NCBI RefSeq assembly: GCF_963930625.1
Contig: NC_089257.1
Span: 61,888,100-61,952,099, forward strand
Length of the DNA: 64,000 bases
Source of the DNA: Muntiacus reevesi
Lineage: Eukaryota; Chordata; Mammalia; Artiodactyla; Cervidae
Direction: 5' to 3'
Shown: piece after piece, positions 46,691 to 56,900 of the stretch
Numbering within the stretch: the stretch's first letter is position 1
Layout: each line of letters begins with the position of its first letter
Notes under the pieces: model-generated
Seen by the model: the letters and a program-made list of their open reading frames with translations, nothing else
Told to the model about the DNA's origin: nothing
The model's database searches: none
Position numbers and translations under genes: made by a program

Positions 46691-48654
46691 TCATAGCTTT
46701 GAGAAATAAGCTGATAAGTGATGGAATCTTGATTTGGTAGGGGTCCAAACCCAGGAAGCGCTCCTAACCTATCAGTGACCAGATATTTTACTGCTTCAAC
46801 CAGGTTGTAAATTTCAAGTTCTGGAAAAAAGTAAACTACCTACTTTTTAGCTTAAATTTCTCAATTCTGTTTTTAAAAAAAAGCCAGAATAGTACATATT
46901 TTGAGCATGATATTCCTCATCTGAATTCACCAATATTTTAACTTTTTGCCACATTTGTCTATGTATACACTATTCTTTGGGGCAAAACATTTAGGGGGCG
47001 AGGCATCATATTACCACTTCTGAACACCTCAGCGTGTTTCTCCCATTTAACCACAACCCTGGCTTCACACCGAGGAAATCATCTCTAACAGACCTCTCTC
47101 TAAATGGCCTGTTTTTTAACTGCTGGTATGGGCACCCTGGTGGTTCTCTATTGACAACTCGGGTCCCTCTACAGACCCATGATGAGCCAAGACAGGTCTC
47201 CAGCAGAGGCTGAATACAGACAGCACAGTTTGCTCTTAGAGCAGATTGGCCTATGCCTGGGTGTGGAGTGATCAAGGCCTGGTCCTCATATGAAACATCT
47301 CCACTTGCCCCACTAGTACCTGGAAACAGCTGCGTTTACATTAAAAGTGTTTTCTAAATACTGTTTTCAAGACATCACTAGATTGAGCTTCTTGAAGGAA
47401 GGACCTCCTTGGCGGCCCCAGGGACTTGGTTCCTTGGGTTTTCTCTTTTTCTGTTCAGATTTTCCATTTCTGTCACCAATCTAGAACTTGGGAAATTTAA
47501 GTCTCCACCAGGTGAGCTTAGAGTGTCTTAGTGGGATTTTTCCCGGTAACAACCACCACCCATGATCCAGACACAGAAATCAAGGCCTCCCTCCCCCTCC
47601 CTCTCTGAGACAGTGGCACCTGCTGTCACACCTCCTGGGCCAAGACAGAGGTATGTCTGGGCATTTGCCGAGTAGGATCGAAAACAACAGTGACTCAAGG
47701 CAGACATTTCTCCCAAACATGCACTGAGGGGCCTGACCTAGGAAAGATAATTTCCCCCAAACCACAAGTGAACAGATTGACCTTCCAAATGGAAACATTA
47801 GGCTTAGAGCAAAGTGGATGGCTGAGCCCCTAATCCATGTAAGGTGCTCTACCTCTTCTGTGACCAGCTTTTCATGAGAGGTAGAAGTCACCTGTGTGTG
47901 GTGGTGTCTACTGGGGAACAGACAGACTGTAGGTAAGGCCCCCCGAGGACAGGGGCTCAGCCCAGCCCGTCCTGTACTTAACCTGTGCTGCTCTCTCATC
48001 CCCGAGGCAACAGGCCCTAGTGCTGCACAGGCCCCAAACAGCCTATCGCCACGCTTCCTCACCCGTCAGCTTTGCCTCCTAGCAACTGGGATTGCGGTCC
48101 CCATTCTTTGCTGGCATCCCAGCAGGCCTCTCCCTCAAGGAGAAGCTCCCCTTGCTCCTGCTCTCGTGTGACCTTGAGCAAGAACCTCCCTCTTTCTGGG
48201 CCTTGGTGTCTCATCTGTGAATTAAGGAGATTGGACTAGAGCTTCTCAAAGGTCTCGACTCAGCTGTTCTCACTCTTAAGTCATTTTTTCCCTAAATACA
48301 AGTCCTACCTCTGGTTCCCTGATTCCATTTCCTAGAGTCTATCTGTTTCAAAGGAGCCAGTGCTCAGAAAATGCGTTCTGCTTTCCGTTGGGGTCACCTT
48401 GTCCATGTTCTTATCTTGCCAGGGAAGACACGAGCTCTAGACCACCAGCCTCAAGTTCACCAGCTGGTCAGTGGCAGGGACAGTACGCAACTCGGGGATC
48501 TTGACTCCCCAGCAGCTCTCTTTCCATCTGAGTGCTCTTCCTTTTGGCCAAATAATTGACAGCATTTTTCAGGGCTTCCTGCAGCAAATTGCCCAACCCT
48601 GTGTTCAGCTGAGCGGAACAGTTAACCTGGGAACTCACTGACTTTACACATTTG

Positions 48655-48750
48655 ATACATGCTAAGTCACTTCAGTCATGTCCAACTCTTTGTGACCTGT
48701 GGACTGTAGTCTACTAGGCCCTTCTGCCCATGTGATTCTTACACGTTCAT
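48655..48750 (-). mobile_element. Bov-tA SINE fragment
   Basis: CACTTCAGTCATGTCCAACT and GTGGACTGTAGTCTACTAGG match the reverse SINE end. It is truncated. Confidence 0.75.
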
Positions 48751-48899
48751 ACAGCCAAGAGCAAACCAGCATGATCTGTTGCATACCTGGGCCCACACAC
48801 CTCTGAGGGTCCTGTCCTTCACTGCTCTAGAGACACAAATGAGCATCTGGGCAGAAGGCAGGGGGCAGCAGAGAGAATAGCATTCATAGTCCAAGCAAA

Positions 48900-49010
48900 G
48901 TACTTCATTTCTCTGGGCTTGTTTCTATCTCTGTAATCTGTGCACAACAAGAGCTACTCAGAATTGTGACTGTGAGAATCTGGCACATAGTAGGTACTCA
49001 GTAGATGTCC
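48900..49010. repeat. MIR-like ancient SINE
   Basis: GAGAATCTGGCACATAGTAG and GTACTCAGTAGATG are the MIR 3' motif. Confidence 0.55.
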
Positions 49011-50184
49011 GTTTCCCCCAGCCTCACCTCCATTTCCAGGACTGTGCCATCAACACTCCATAAGATTCTCATAGCGAGTGATCCTTGGCAAATGCCGAGC
49101 TCCCCTGGCCTCTCAGAGTGCTTCTGACTTTTCAGGAATGCAATAAGTATAGTACAGCATCGCCCAAACCACACAGAATTGGTGACGCAGAGCACTGTCT
49201 GGGCATTCCAAGGCCAAGGGCTGAGCTCTTCTGGTTTCCTGGTAATCGGTGTGACCTTCCTTTTGGAGACCGCAGAGGGTGGGCTGGGATAGAGCTGCAG
49301 TCGTCCTGGCTCCTAGAGACTAAAGATCCAGGAACCAGAGGGGTGAGTCAAGGGTACAGGAGGCAGTGCATAACGAGAGGAGAGTATTGGACAGGCTTAG
49401 TGAAGGAGAATTAAGTCCAAATGCACGCCTAGAATGCTGGCCCTGGGAGCAAGCAAAAGGAAAGTCTTCAGAGGACAAGCCTGGACAAAGACAGGTAGGG
49501 TGGGTACAGTGTGTGCCAGGGACCAGAGAGAGGCTGATCTGGCAGGAGTGGAGGTCTGGGGCCGGAGGCCCAGTTAGGAGGGAGAGCTAGTGAGCCAGAG
49601 TGTAGAAGGTGACAGCTAACTTCAGCTGGCCTTGCCCTTCCTGGTTATGGAGGGGCCACAGAGAGCCAAGCAGACCAAGCTTTGGCAAGAACCAAAGCAA
49701 AAGCCCAGTGGAGCTTCCAGGGGTCTGGAAATCGCCTGAGCAAGAAAAGGGGTCACTTCCCCCTTTGCTTGTTAGTTTTATCCACAGTGGCTGGCATCAA
49801 AGTCCATGCAGTTGCCCCCGTAGGGGCAAGAAAAGGGAGGGCTGGAGACACAAAGTCCTTGCAGGCAACGAGGAGGTGGGGACATCCCTGAGAAGGAAGA
49901 GGCAAGAAGGCCAAGGCCTGGGGCCTGCAAAGGAGAAAAGGAAGCCCAAGAGGCAGCCAAGAATGAAGCAAGAACCCGGGACTCGAGCCGCCAGCAGAAA
50001 GCCTCCCCCGGGCCTCAGGGCCCAGGCCTCCTCCGCACACCTGGGCTCCAGCAAAGGCCGCCTACGGGGCCCTTGCCCACAGGCCCTCTCGCCCCCACTA
50101 TTCTACGTGGTTTGCAGAAAAACTTGGAAGGAAAGAAAAAAATAAAAAAAGAAAGGAAGAAAAGGAACGAAAGCTAAAAATTCA

Positions 50185-50335
50185 GAATCCAATAGACCCG
50201 GCTCTGAAACCCAGCGCTGCTCCTTGCCGGCTGTGTGACTCTGGCGCCCCAGTGACATCTGGAAAATGGGAACAAAAATGCCTCCCTGTCCTTGCCTTGC
50301 GGGGCTATTGTGAGGGTCAAATGAGCCAATGAGTG
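50185..50335. repeat. MIR-like ancient SINE
   Basis: AGACCCGGCTCTGAAACCC, CCGGCTGTGTGACTCTGG and GGGGCTATTGTGAGGGTCAA occur in MIR order. Confidence 0.6.
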
Positions 50336-50712
50336 AAGGGTCTAGGTTCTGTTTCTCTCGTCCGTTCACCCAAGCCATCTTCCCACCCTGCCCTGGTGCC
50401 TCGCCCCCCTTACCTCCTCTCCTAGGAACACTTTCACGGAGCAGCCAACTGCAAGGGGTGTCGTGGAGGATGGCTGTGGGCAAGGGCAAAGCCAGAGAGA
50501 CGCTTCCAGCCCTGGCTGCCTCCCCCTTGCCTCCTTGCTACCACTTCCCCACAAACAGGGACTGTTCTGAGACCCGGTTCTGACCAAGCCACTCCCTGCT
50601 TAAAATGGGTCACAACCCAGGCTCCTGAGGCCCACAGTGCTAAGCAGCCCCTCCTTTCTCGAATCCCTACCCCAAGTTTTACCTATTAGAATCTTTTACA
50701 GTCCTCTCACTT

Positions 50713-50843
50713 TTTTCCAATTAAAAAATTTTTTATTTGGCTATACCAGGTCCTAGTTGCAGCATGGTGGGATCTAGTTCCCTGATCTGGACTAGAACCC
50801 AGGCCCCCTGGAATCTTATCCACTGAACCACCAGGGAAGTCCC
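50713..50843 (-). mobile_element. CHR-like tRNA SINE
   Basis: Reverse copy with GGGATCTAGTTCCCTGATCT and GAACCACCAGGGAAGTCCCT. Confidence 0.8.
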
Positions 50844-51009
50844 TCAACTCTCTAACTTTAGACTAAATGTCCACCTCTTCCAAGAAGTCTCCCTGCCTGT
50901 TATAGCTATCAATATTTTCCATGCTAAAATTTGAAAGGAATATAAATACTTATTAATTTTTAAATAAAATTTTAAAATAACAGTAAACCTTTTACATGCT
51001 AACATAGTA

Positions 51010-51152
51010 ACATTTTCTTTCTTTTTTTGACTGCACCACATGGTTTGTGGAATCTTAGTTCTGTGACCAGGGATTAAACCACCTGATCAAACCAGTGACC
51101 CCCTACAGTGGAAGTACACAGTCCTAACCGCTGGGCTGCCAGGGAATTCCCT
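51010..51152 (-). mobile_element. CHR-like tRNA SINE
   Basis: Reverse copy with GGAATCTTAGTTCTGTGACC, then CTGGGCTGCCAGGGAATTCC. It carries a small internal insertion. Confidence 0.8.
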
Positions 51153-51239
51153 TAAATTTTTTTTTAATTTTTATTTTATTTATTTATTTATTTTTTAGTT
51201 CTACCACTTTATTGCTACCAACCCAACTCCCTCCACCCT

Positions 51240-51340
51240 CGTGCACACATGCTCAGTCATGTAACCCCATGGACTGCAGCCCGCCAGGCTCCTCTGTCCA
51301 TGGACTTTTCCAGGCAAGAATACTGGAGTGGGTTGTTAAA
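51240..51340 (-). mobile_element. Bov-tA SINE fragment
   Basis: ACCCCATGGACTGCAGCCCG and GCAAGAATACTGGAGTGGGT in reverse orientation, truncated at a T run. Confidence 0.8.
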
Positions 51341-51641
51341 TTTTTTTTTTTAGACTACATTTTCCAAAACAAAAAGAACTTAGGAAGAAGGATAGTATTT
51401 ACATTTTTGCAAATCTCATTAACACCTGGCTGGATTCTCACCTGCTTCACATCAGGCAGCCTGAGCTGTGTGCTCAGGAATGAAAGAGAGAAGGACAAAT
51501 AATGCCTGTGTTATTTATGGACAATATTTTTGACCTTTTAAACCCTCTAAAAGCAGTCCAGCCTTAGGACCCAGAAAAGCCTTCTGCCCTAGACAAAAGT
51601 GCCCCAGGGCCCTCCATTGGGTGAATGGAGAGGAGCTGGGA

Positions 51642-51830
51642 ACTTCCCTGGTGGTCCAGAGGTTAAGATTCTGAGCTCCCAGTGCAAGGGTCCATGTTGG
51701 ATCCCCGGTCAGGGAATGAGATCCCACATGCCTCAGCTAAAGTGACTGCATGTGTCAATGAAAATCAAAGATATAGTGCAACTAAGACCTGGCACAGCCA
51801 AATAAATCTTTTTTAAAAAATAAAAAGAGA
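51642..51830 (+). mobile_element. CHR-like tRNA SINE
   Basis: Forward copy: GAACTTCCCTGGTGGTCCAG, GGATCCCCGGTCAGGGAATG and GACCTGGCACAGCCAAATAA. Confidence 0.85.
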
Positions 51831-51839
51831 GACACAGAC

Positions 51840-52345
51840 TTAAGAAAACAAACTTATGCTCTCCAGGGGGAAAGGGTAGTTAGAGAGTTTGGGATGGACT
51901 GGTACACACTGCTATATTTTAAATGGATAACCTATGAGGACCTACTGTATAGCACAGGGAATTCTGCTCAACGTTCTGTGGCAGCCTGCACAGGAGAGGG
52001 GTTGGGAGGAAAGTGGATACATGTATGTGTATGTCTAAGTCCCTGTGCTCTTCACTGGGAACTATCACACTGTTAACTGGCTATGGTGGTGGTGAAAAGT
52101 CGCTCAGTCATGTCCGACTCTTTGCGACCCCATGGACTGTAGCCAATAGGCTCTTCCTCTATGGGATTCTCCAGGCAAAAATACTGGAGTGGGTTGCCAT
52201 TTCCTTCTCCAGGAGATCTTCCCAACCCAGGGATTGAACCCGGGTCTCCCGCATTGTAGGCTTTACCACTTTACCGTCTGAGCCACCAGGGAAGTCTCCA
52301 ATACAAAAATGCTTTTGGTGTTTAAAAAATTAAAATTAAAAAAAA
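51840..52345 (+). mobile_element. L1 3'-end-like repeat split by a Bov-tA SINE
   Basis: The left part (51840-52083) ends at AACTGGCTAT and the right part resumes at CCAATACAAAAATGC near 52299, which are adjacent in uninterrupted copies such as 13005-13196. The SINE between them is at 52084-52297. Confidence 0.65.
52084..52297 (-). mobile_element. Bov-tA/BovA2 SINE
   Basis: Full-length reverse copy starting GTCGCTCAGTCATGTCCGAC and ending GAGCCACCAGGGAAGTCT, with little divergence from the consensus I recall, so it is young. Confidence 0.92.
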
Positions 52346-52549
52346 TTAAAATAAACAAATAAAAAGAGAGAGAGGAGCTGAATGTGTGCATGTGAGGAGA
52401 GCTGCCTCAGGATCACAGACTCAGTCTCCTCTCTTCTCTCCCCACTAGGTTCCTCACTTAGTTCCCCTCTGTCACAAGCCTGCCTCGGGCCAGAGTAGAG
52501 GCACAGAGGTGTGTCTGAGAAAATGTGTGTTTTGGATTTTCCCAGTTCA

Positions 52550-52650
52550 GGGTTCAATACCTGTCTCGGTATCTCACCAGCTGTGTGAACTTGAGGAAGT
52601 TACTGAACCTCTCTGAGCCGTAGGCCATCATTTGTAAAAGGATTATGCAG
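52550..52650. repeat. MIR-like ancient SINE
   Basis: AGCTGTGTGAACTTGAGGAA and GTTACTGAACCTCTCTGAGC are the MIR core. Confidence 0.65.
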
Positions 52651-53207
52651 TTTCACAGTGATTCAAGGAGAGAAACCGCACTTAGGATTTCTCACCCAGG
52701 GCTAGTATGTAACAGACATTCTACAAACAGTAGAAAAAAAATACGCTGCTCCCCCACCTCCTGCCCTGCCCGACTCAGCCGGAGCATGGCCGAGTCAAAA
52801 CAGATTACAATCCCTTTCCAGTCTCCCTGCGGACAGCTGCGCCAGGCGGGGATTTTCCAGGAGAACTTTGCTCCTGGAGAGAGAGACATGGAGTGATGTA
52901 GTTTGCAGAGGGCAGATTTTCTATCCTGCAACAGCAGATGGCACCACCCACCAGAATTCACAGCCCATCTGAAGGGCCTGTCCTGACCCTGCTCAAGGCC
53001 TCAGGCACCTTCTCCTCCTCTGTCCTTTCTCCTGCAGCCTGAAGTGGCCCAGGAAGAAGCAGCCAACCCCTCAAGTTCACAAGCAACCCCTACACACCAT
53101 GTCCTGCCCACACCATGTTCTTGTCCCTGGGCACCCAGGTGCTTTAGGGGGACTTTCAAAGACCCAGCTTGGGTAATGCCTCAGTCACCCTGATGCCAAG
53201 AAGCAGT

Positions 53208-53418
53208 TGTTGTTTAGTCGCTAAATTGTTGTCTGACTCTTTGCGACCCCGTGGACTGAAGCCCACCAGGCTCCTCTGTCCATGGGATTTCCCAGGCAAG
53301 AATACTGGAGTGGGTTACCACTTCCTTCACCAGGGGATCTTCCCCACCCAGGAACTGAACTCCTGTCTCCTGCATTGGCAGGCAGATTCTTTACCCCTGA
53401 GCCACCTGGGAAGCCTAG
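53208..53418 (-). mobile_element. Bov-tA SINE
   Basis: Reverse near full-length copy from GTTGTTTAGTCGCTAAATTG to GAGCCACCTGGGAAGCC. Confidence 0.9.
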
Positions 53419-53639
53419 AAGGAGCAGAAGGCCGCTGTTTTTGTCCGGGGTCCTCAGGACTCACAGGCTTTGAAGCTGTCAAGTCCTCACACCTGGCTTT
53501 GAAGGCTCCCTCATGCTTGCAAAACTGCCCCACTGCCCCCCTTTCCTCCCAGCACTCACTCAACACCTCAGTGAGGTTAAGAAAGGGGGTGACCAGCTCC
53601 CCATCACAGCCCACACAGAGCACCCAGCTTCCTCTGCAG

Positions 53640-53967
53640 GGTGCCCTCAGTCATGGCCTGTGCCTTTAAGGACCGCTGCTGTGTGCCAGGGTCTCGACTT
53701 CAGCATCCTCAGCTGAGTTGGATTAAGGGACCGTTCCATGCCCTTGCGAATTCCTTCTGGCTGTTGTCCCTTCCCCCACACGGAGACGGAATAGCCAGCA
53801 GCCTGAGCCAGTCTGCCTAAGGCAGCAGGAGAGCTGGTCTAGCCCGACTGCCCGCAGCCTCAGGGAGCAGAGGCTGCCCTTTGAGAGGGGGACTGGGGCA
53901 GGAAGTAGGCTCTTTAGGGCCTTGTGCCGTCGCAGGGACTCCAGAAAGCCATGCAGAGCCTAGAGCC
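53640..53967 (+). promoter_or_regulatory. MFRP: Putative MFRP proximal promoter and 5'UTR
   Basis: Repeat-free sequence between the last SINE and the MFRP start. It contains GGATTAA at 53720-53726, the reverse complement of the OTX2/CRX core, which suits a retinal pigment epithelium gene. There is no CpG island and no clear TATA box except CCTTTAAGG near 53664. The transcription start is not defined. Confidence 0.4.
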
Positions 53968-53971
53968 ATGA
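53951..53971 (+). other. Short uORF ending on the MFRP start codon
   Basis: ATG at 53951 opens a 6-residue frame (M-Q-S-L-E-P) whose TGA overlaps the MFRP ATG as ATGA at 53968-53971. Such an overlap can support termination-reinitiation. It matters only if the mRNA starts upstream of 53951. Confidence 0.55.
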
Positions 53972-56900
53972 AGGACTGCTCAGATATCGTCCTCTGTGTG
54001 GAGACGACAGAGCTGAGCAAGGTAGGGTCACCAGGGCCACTCCCGCAAGACCCAGACGCCTGCCCAGGGCTGCCGTGCCCCGTGCACAGACCTGCCAGGC
54101 AGCGCTGCCACCGGCCCTCAGCCCTCAAATCTCTCCCTCCAGACTGAGTTCTGCAATCCTGCTTTCGAGCCTGAATCAGGGCCACCCTGCCCCCTCCCCG
54201 CCCTCCGGGAGGATGCCAACTGCAGCGTCCGAGCTCCCTGGCATGGTAACCATCTCAGGGGGTGACCCGGGAGTAGGACAAGAAAGGCCTGGCAGCTGAG
54301 GGTGGTAGGTGAGGGACGCCCAAGGGAGAGGGTTCTCAAAACCCTGCCCTGCCTGTCTCCAGGTCGGCATCCCCGACGGCTGCAGCCGGACTGCCGCTTC
54401 TCCTGGCTGTGTGTCCTTCTGCTGGCCGGCCTGCTGCTCCTGCTGCTTGGGCTGCTGGTGGCCATCATCCTGGCCCGTAAGTCCCCAGGGCCTGCTGGAA
54501 GAAGGGCTTTAGGATGAGACTCCATGAGCTCTACTGCCCATGCCCCGAAGGGATCCAGAACCTCTGAGCTCCTCCCCCATCTTGTCACCTCCAGAATTGC
54601 AGGCTACAGCCCCACCCGGGGCCACCTACCATCCACTGCCTTCCCGAGGCCTCGCCACCATTGACACTACCCCTGCCACTTCCACCACCACCTCCCAAGC
54701 AACTGGGACCCCTAGAGGGCAACCGGAGGTAGGAGTGAGCCTCGCACCCCAGTCTGGTGAGTACTCAGGGCTGATCTTCCTGGAGAGGGGCCCAAGATGG
54801 CAGGAGAGGGGTGTGTAGGAAAAGGCACCTTGAGAAAAAAAAAAAACCTCTCTCTTCTTTTGACTTCTGAATGCTAACCTCCATCTCTGCAGCCTGTGGA
54901 GGCCTCCTTCCCGGCCCAAGGGGCTTCTTCAGCAGCCCCAACTACCCAGATCCTTACCCACCCAATGCCCACTGCGTGTGGCATATCCAGGTGGCCACAG
55001 ACCATGCAATACAGCTCAAGATCGAAACGCTCAGCACGGAGAGTGTGGCCTCTTGTCTTTTCGATCGCTTGGAAATCTCTCCTGAGCCTGAAGGCCCCCT
55101 CCTCAGGTAGGTTCCTCTGTCCCCAGAGATCCAAAGCCCCACTCTCTCACCCCTGTCCTGAACGACTGTCTGGAGGGCAGAACCAGGGAGGTGCAGAGGG
55201 AAACTCTTGACTGGGAGGAAGAAATGGAGAGACTTGGCCTCTGCACCCAGCTCTGCCACCATCTTGCTATATGACCTTGGGAAGGTCACTTCCCCTCTCT
55301 GACCTTGGCTTCCAAATCTGGAAGCTGGAGCTCCCACATGTCTTTCCCATGAATCAATGCTTCAAGGATGGACAAGCAGGTGCCAGGGAGGTCACAGCTC
55401 TGCTGGGAAGAAACGGAACCTTTTTTGACACATCGTTCCCAGGATGGGGCTTCAGGAAAGAGGACCACAGAGCCCAGGCAGGCTCCACTCCCGCTGGCCC
55501 TGAGCTCTGAGCCGCCATCACCCCCAATCTGGCTTCTTGCAGAGTATGTGGGAGGGTGCCTCCCCCCACACTCAACACCAATGCCAGCCGCCTCCGGGTG
55601 GCCTTCGTCTCTGACAGCAGTGTGGAAGGATCTGGCTTCCATGCCTGGTACCAGGCTGTGGCCCCTGGACACGGTGAGTGTTCTCACACCAAATGCCCAG
55701 CTACCCATCAACCAGCCACTTTTCTCCCCTCTAGCCGCTCCCAGCCCTGCAAAAGGGGTAGAGCTCTAGAGGGTTCTGAATTCAGATGCCTACCCCCAGG
55801 GAGCTGTGCCCACGAGGAGTTCCCCTGTGACCATTTCGTCTGCTTGCTGCATGACTCGGTGTGTGACGGTTTTGCCAACTGTGATGATGGCAGTGATGAG
55901 ACCAACTGCAGTGCCAAGTTTTCAGGTACAGGTCCGATCAGCCTCGGGGCAGGTACTGTCTGATCCAAGTGCAGTCTGGACCAACACCCCCCCCCCCCCC
56001 CCCCGGCCTGGCCCAGATCCAAACCTGCCTGGTCATCCTTCTGGCCCAGAACTTGTTTCCCATGGGCACAGCCAAGACTCTTTGCCACTGTCACTGCCGG
56101 ACCTACTAGCCAAAGGCACAGATCCTGGTAAACTCATCAGCCTCCCCCTCTCCTCTCTACAGGGTGTGGGGGAAACCTGACTGGGCTTGAGGGCACTTTC
56201 TCTGCTCCCAGCTACCTGCAGCAGTACCCTCACCAACAGGTAAGCCAGCCAGCACTCCATGGGGAGGGCAATGGGGCATACATGGGCACACCTGAGCATT
56301 GGGGTTGGTGCGATGGAGAACAGCATGGCAGATACTCCTTGTACCTGGACAGACCAGAGATCAAGCAGACAGGAAGGGGACATTATTAAGTGCTTACTAG
56401 GCACCAGCTCCCATGCTGGGTAAGCTTATCTCTGAGACCAGACAAGTTAAAGGCCCTTCCGCAAATGATGATGAGAGTGGTATGGACCAAGCACCCCCAC
56501 CTGCACCCGGGGAAAGCCCGTCTGGAGCTCAGCCTGGGGACCCCGATTGGGACAGGAGAAGGAACCCATAAATTACCCCACCTGTGCCTTCCCCCAGCTT
56601 TGCACCTGGCATATCTCAGTGCCTGCTGGACATGGCATCGAACTGCTCTTCCACAACTTCAGCCTGGAAGCTCAGGACGAGTGCAAGTCTGACTACGTGG
56701 AGGTGTACGAGGCCCACAACTCAGGGGCCCTCAGTCTCCTGGACAGGTATAGGGCAGAGCCACGGGAGGAGCCAAGGATACAACCCCGCCTCCACTGCCT
56801 GACGTCAAGGCTGCCCACAAATTACCACACCCATTCAGTAGCTTCGCTGTCCTCTTTTGCACCAAGCTGGAGGTCTCCTCACTGTCACACTTTTTTAAAA

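Larger units (their letters stand above)
45070..46710 (+). other. USP2: USP2 3' untranslated region
   Basis: It runs from the TAG to the distal AATAAA at 46685-46690. A proximal AATAAA at 45177-45182 would give a UTR of only about 130 bases. The long UTR contains several T-rich runs (45608-45620, 45699-45711, 45816-45829). Confidence 0.75.
46711..53700. other. USP2-MFRP intergenic region
   Basis: No gene is recognised. 46720-48640 is mostly unique sequence with a possible MIR piece near 48165-48260. From 48650 onward it is repeat-dense. The Lys/Arg-rich 178-codon frame at 49609-50145 has no family I recognise and sits next to MIR and simple A-rich sequence. Confidence 0.6.

Noticed and set aside
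49609..50145. 178-codon Lys/Arg-rich plus-strand frame
   Set aside because: I considered a chromatin-protein or ribosomal-protein retrocopy, but no family signature is recognisable and the end runs into A-rich and MIR-like sequence.
53881..53967. In-frame upstream ATG that would add 29 residues to MFRP
   Set aside because: The added residues do not match the known MFRP start, and the ATG at 53968 begins the M-K-D motif shared with the human protein.
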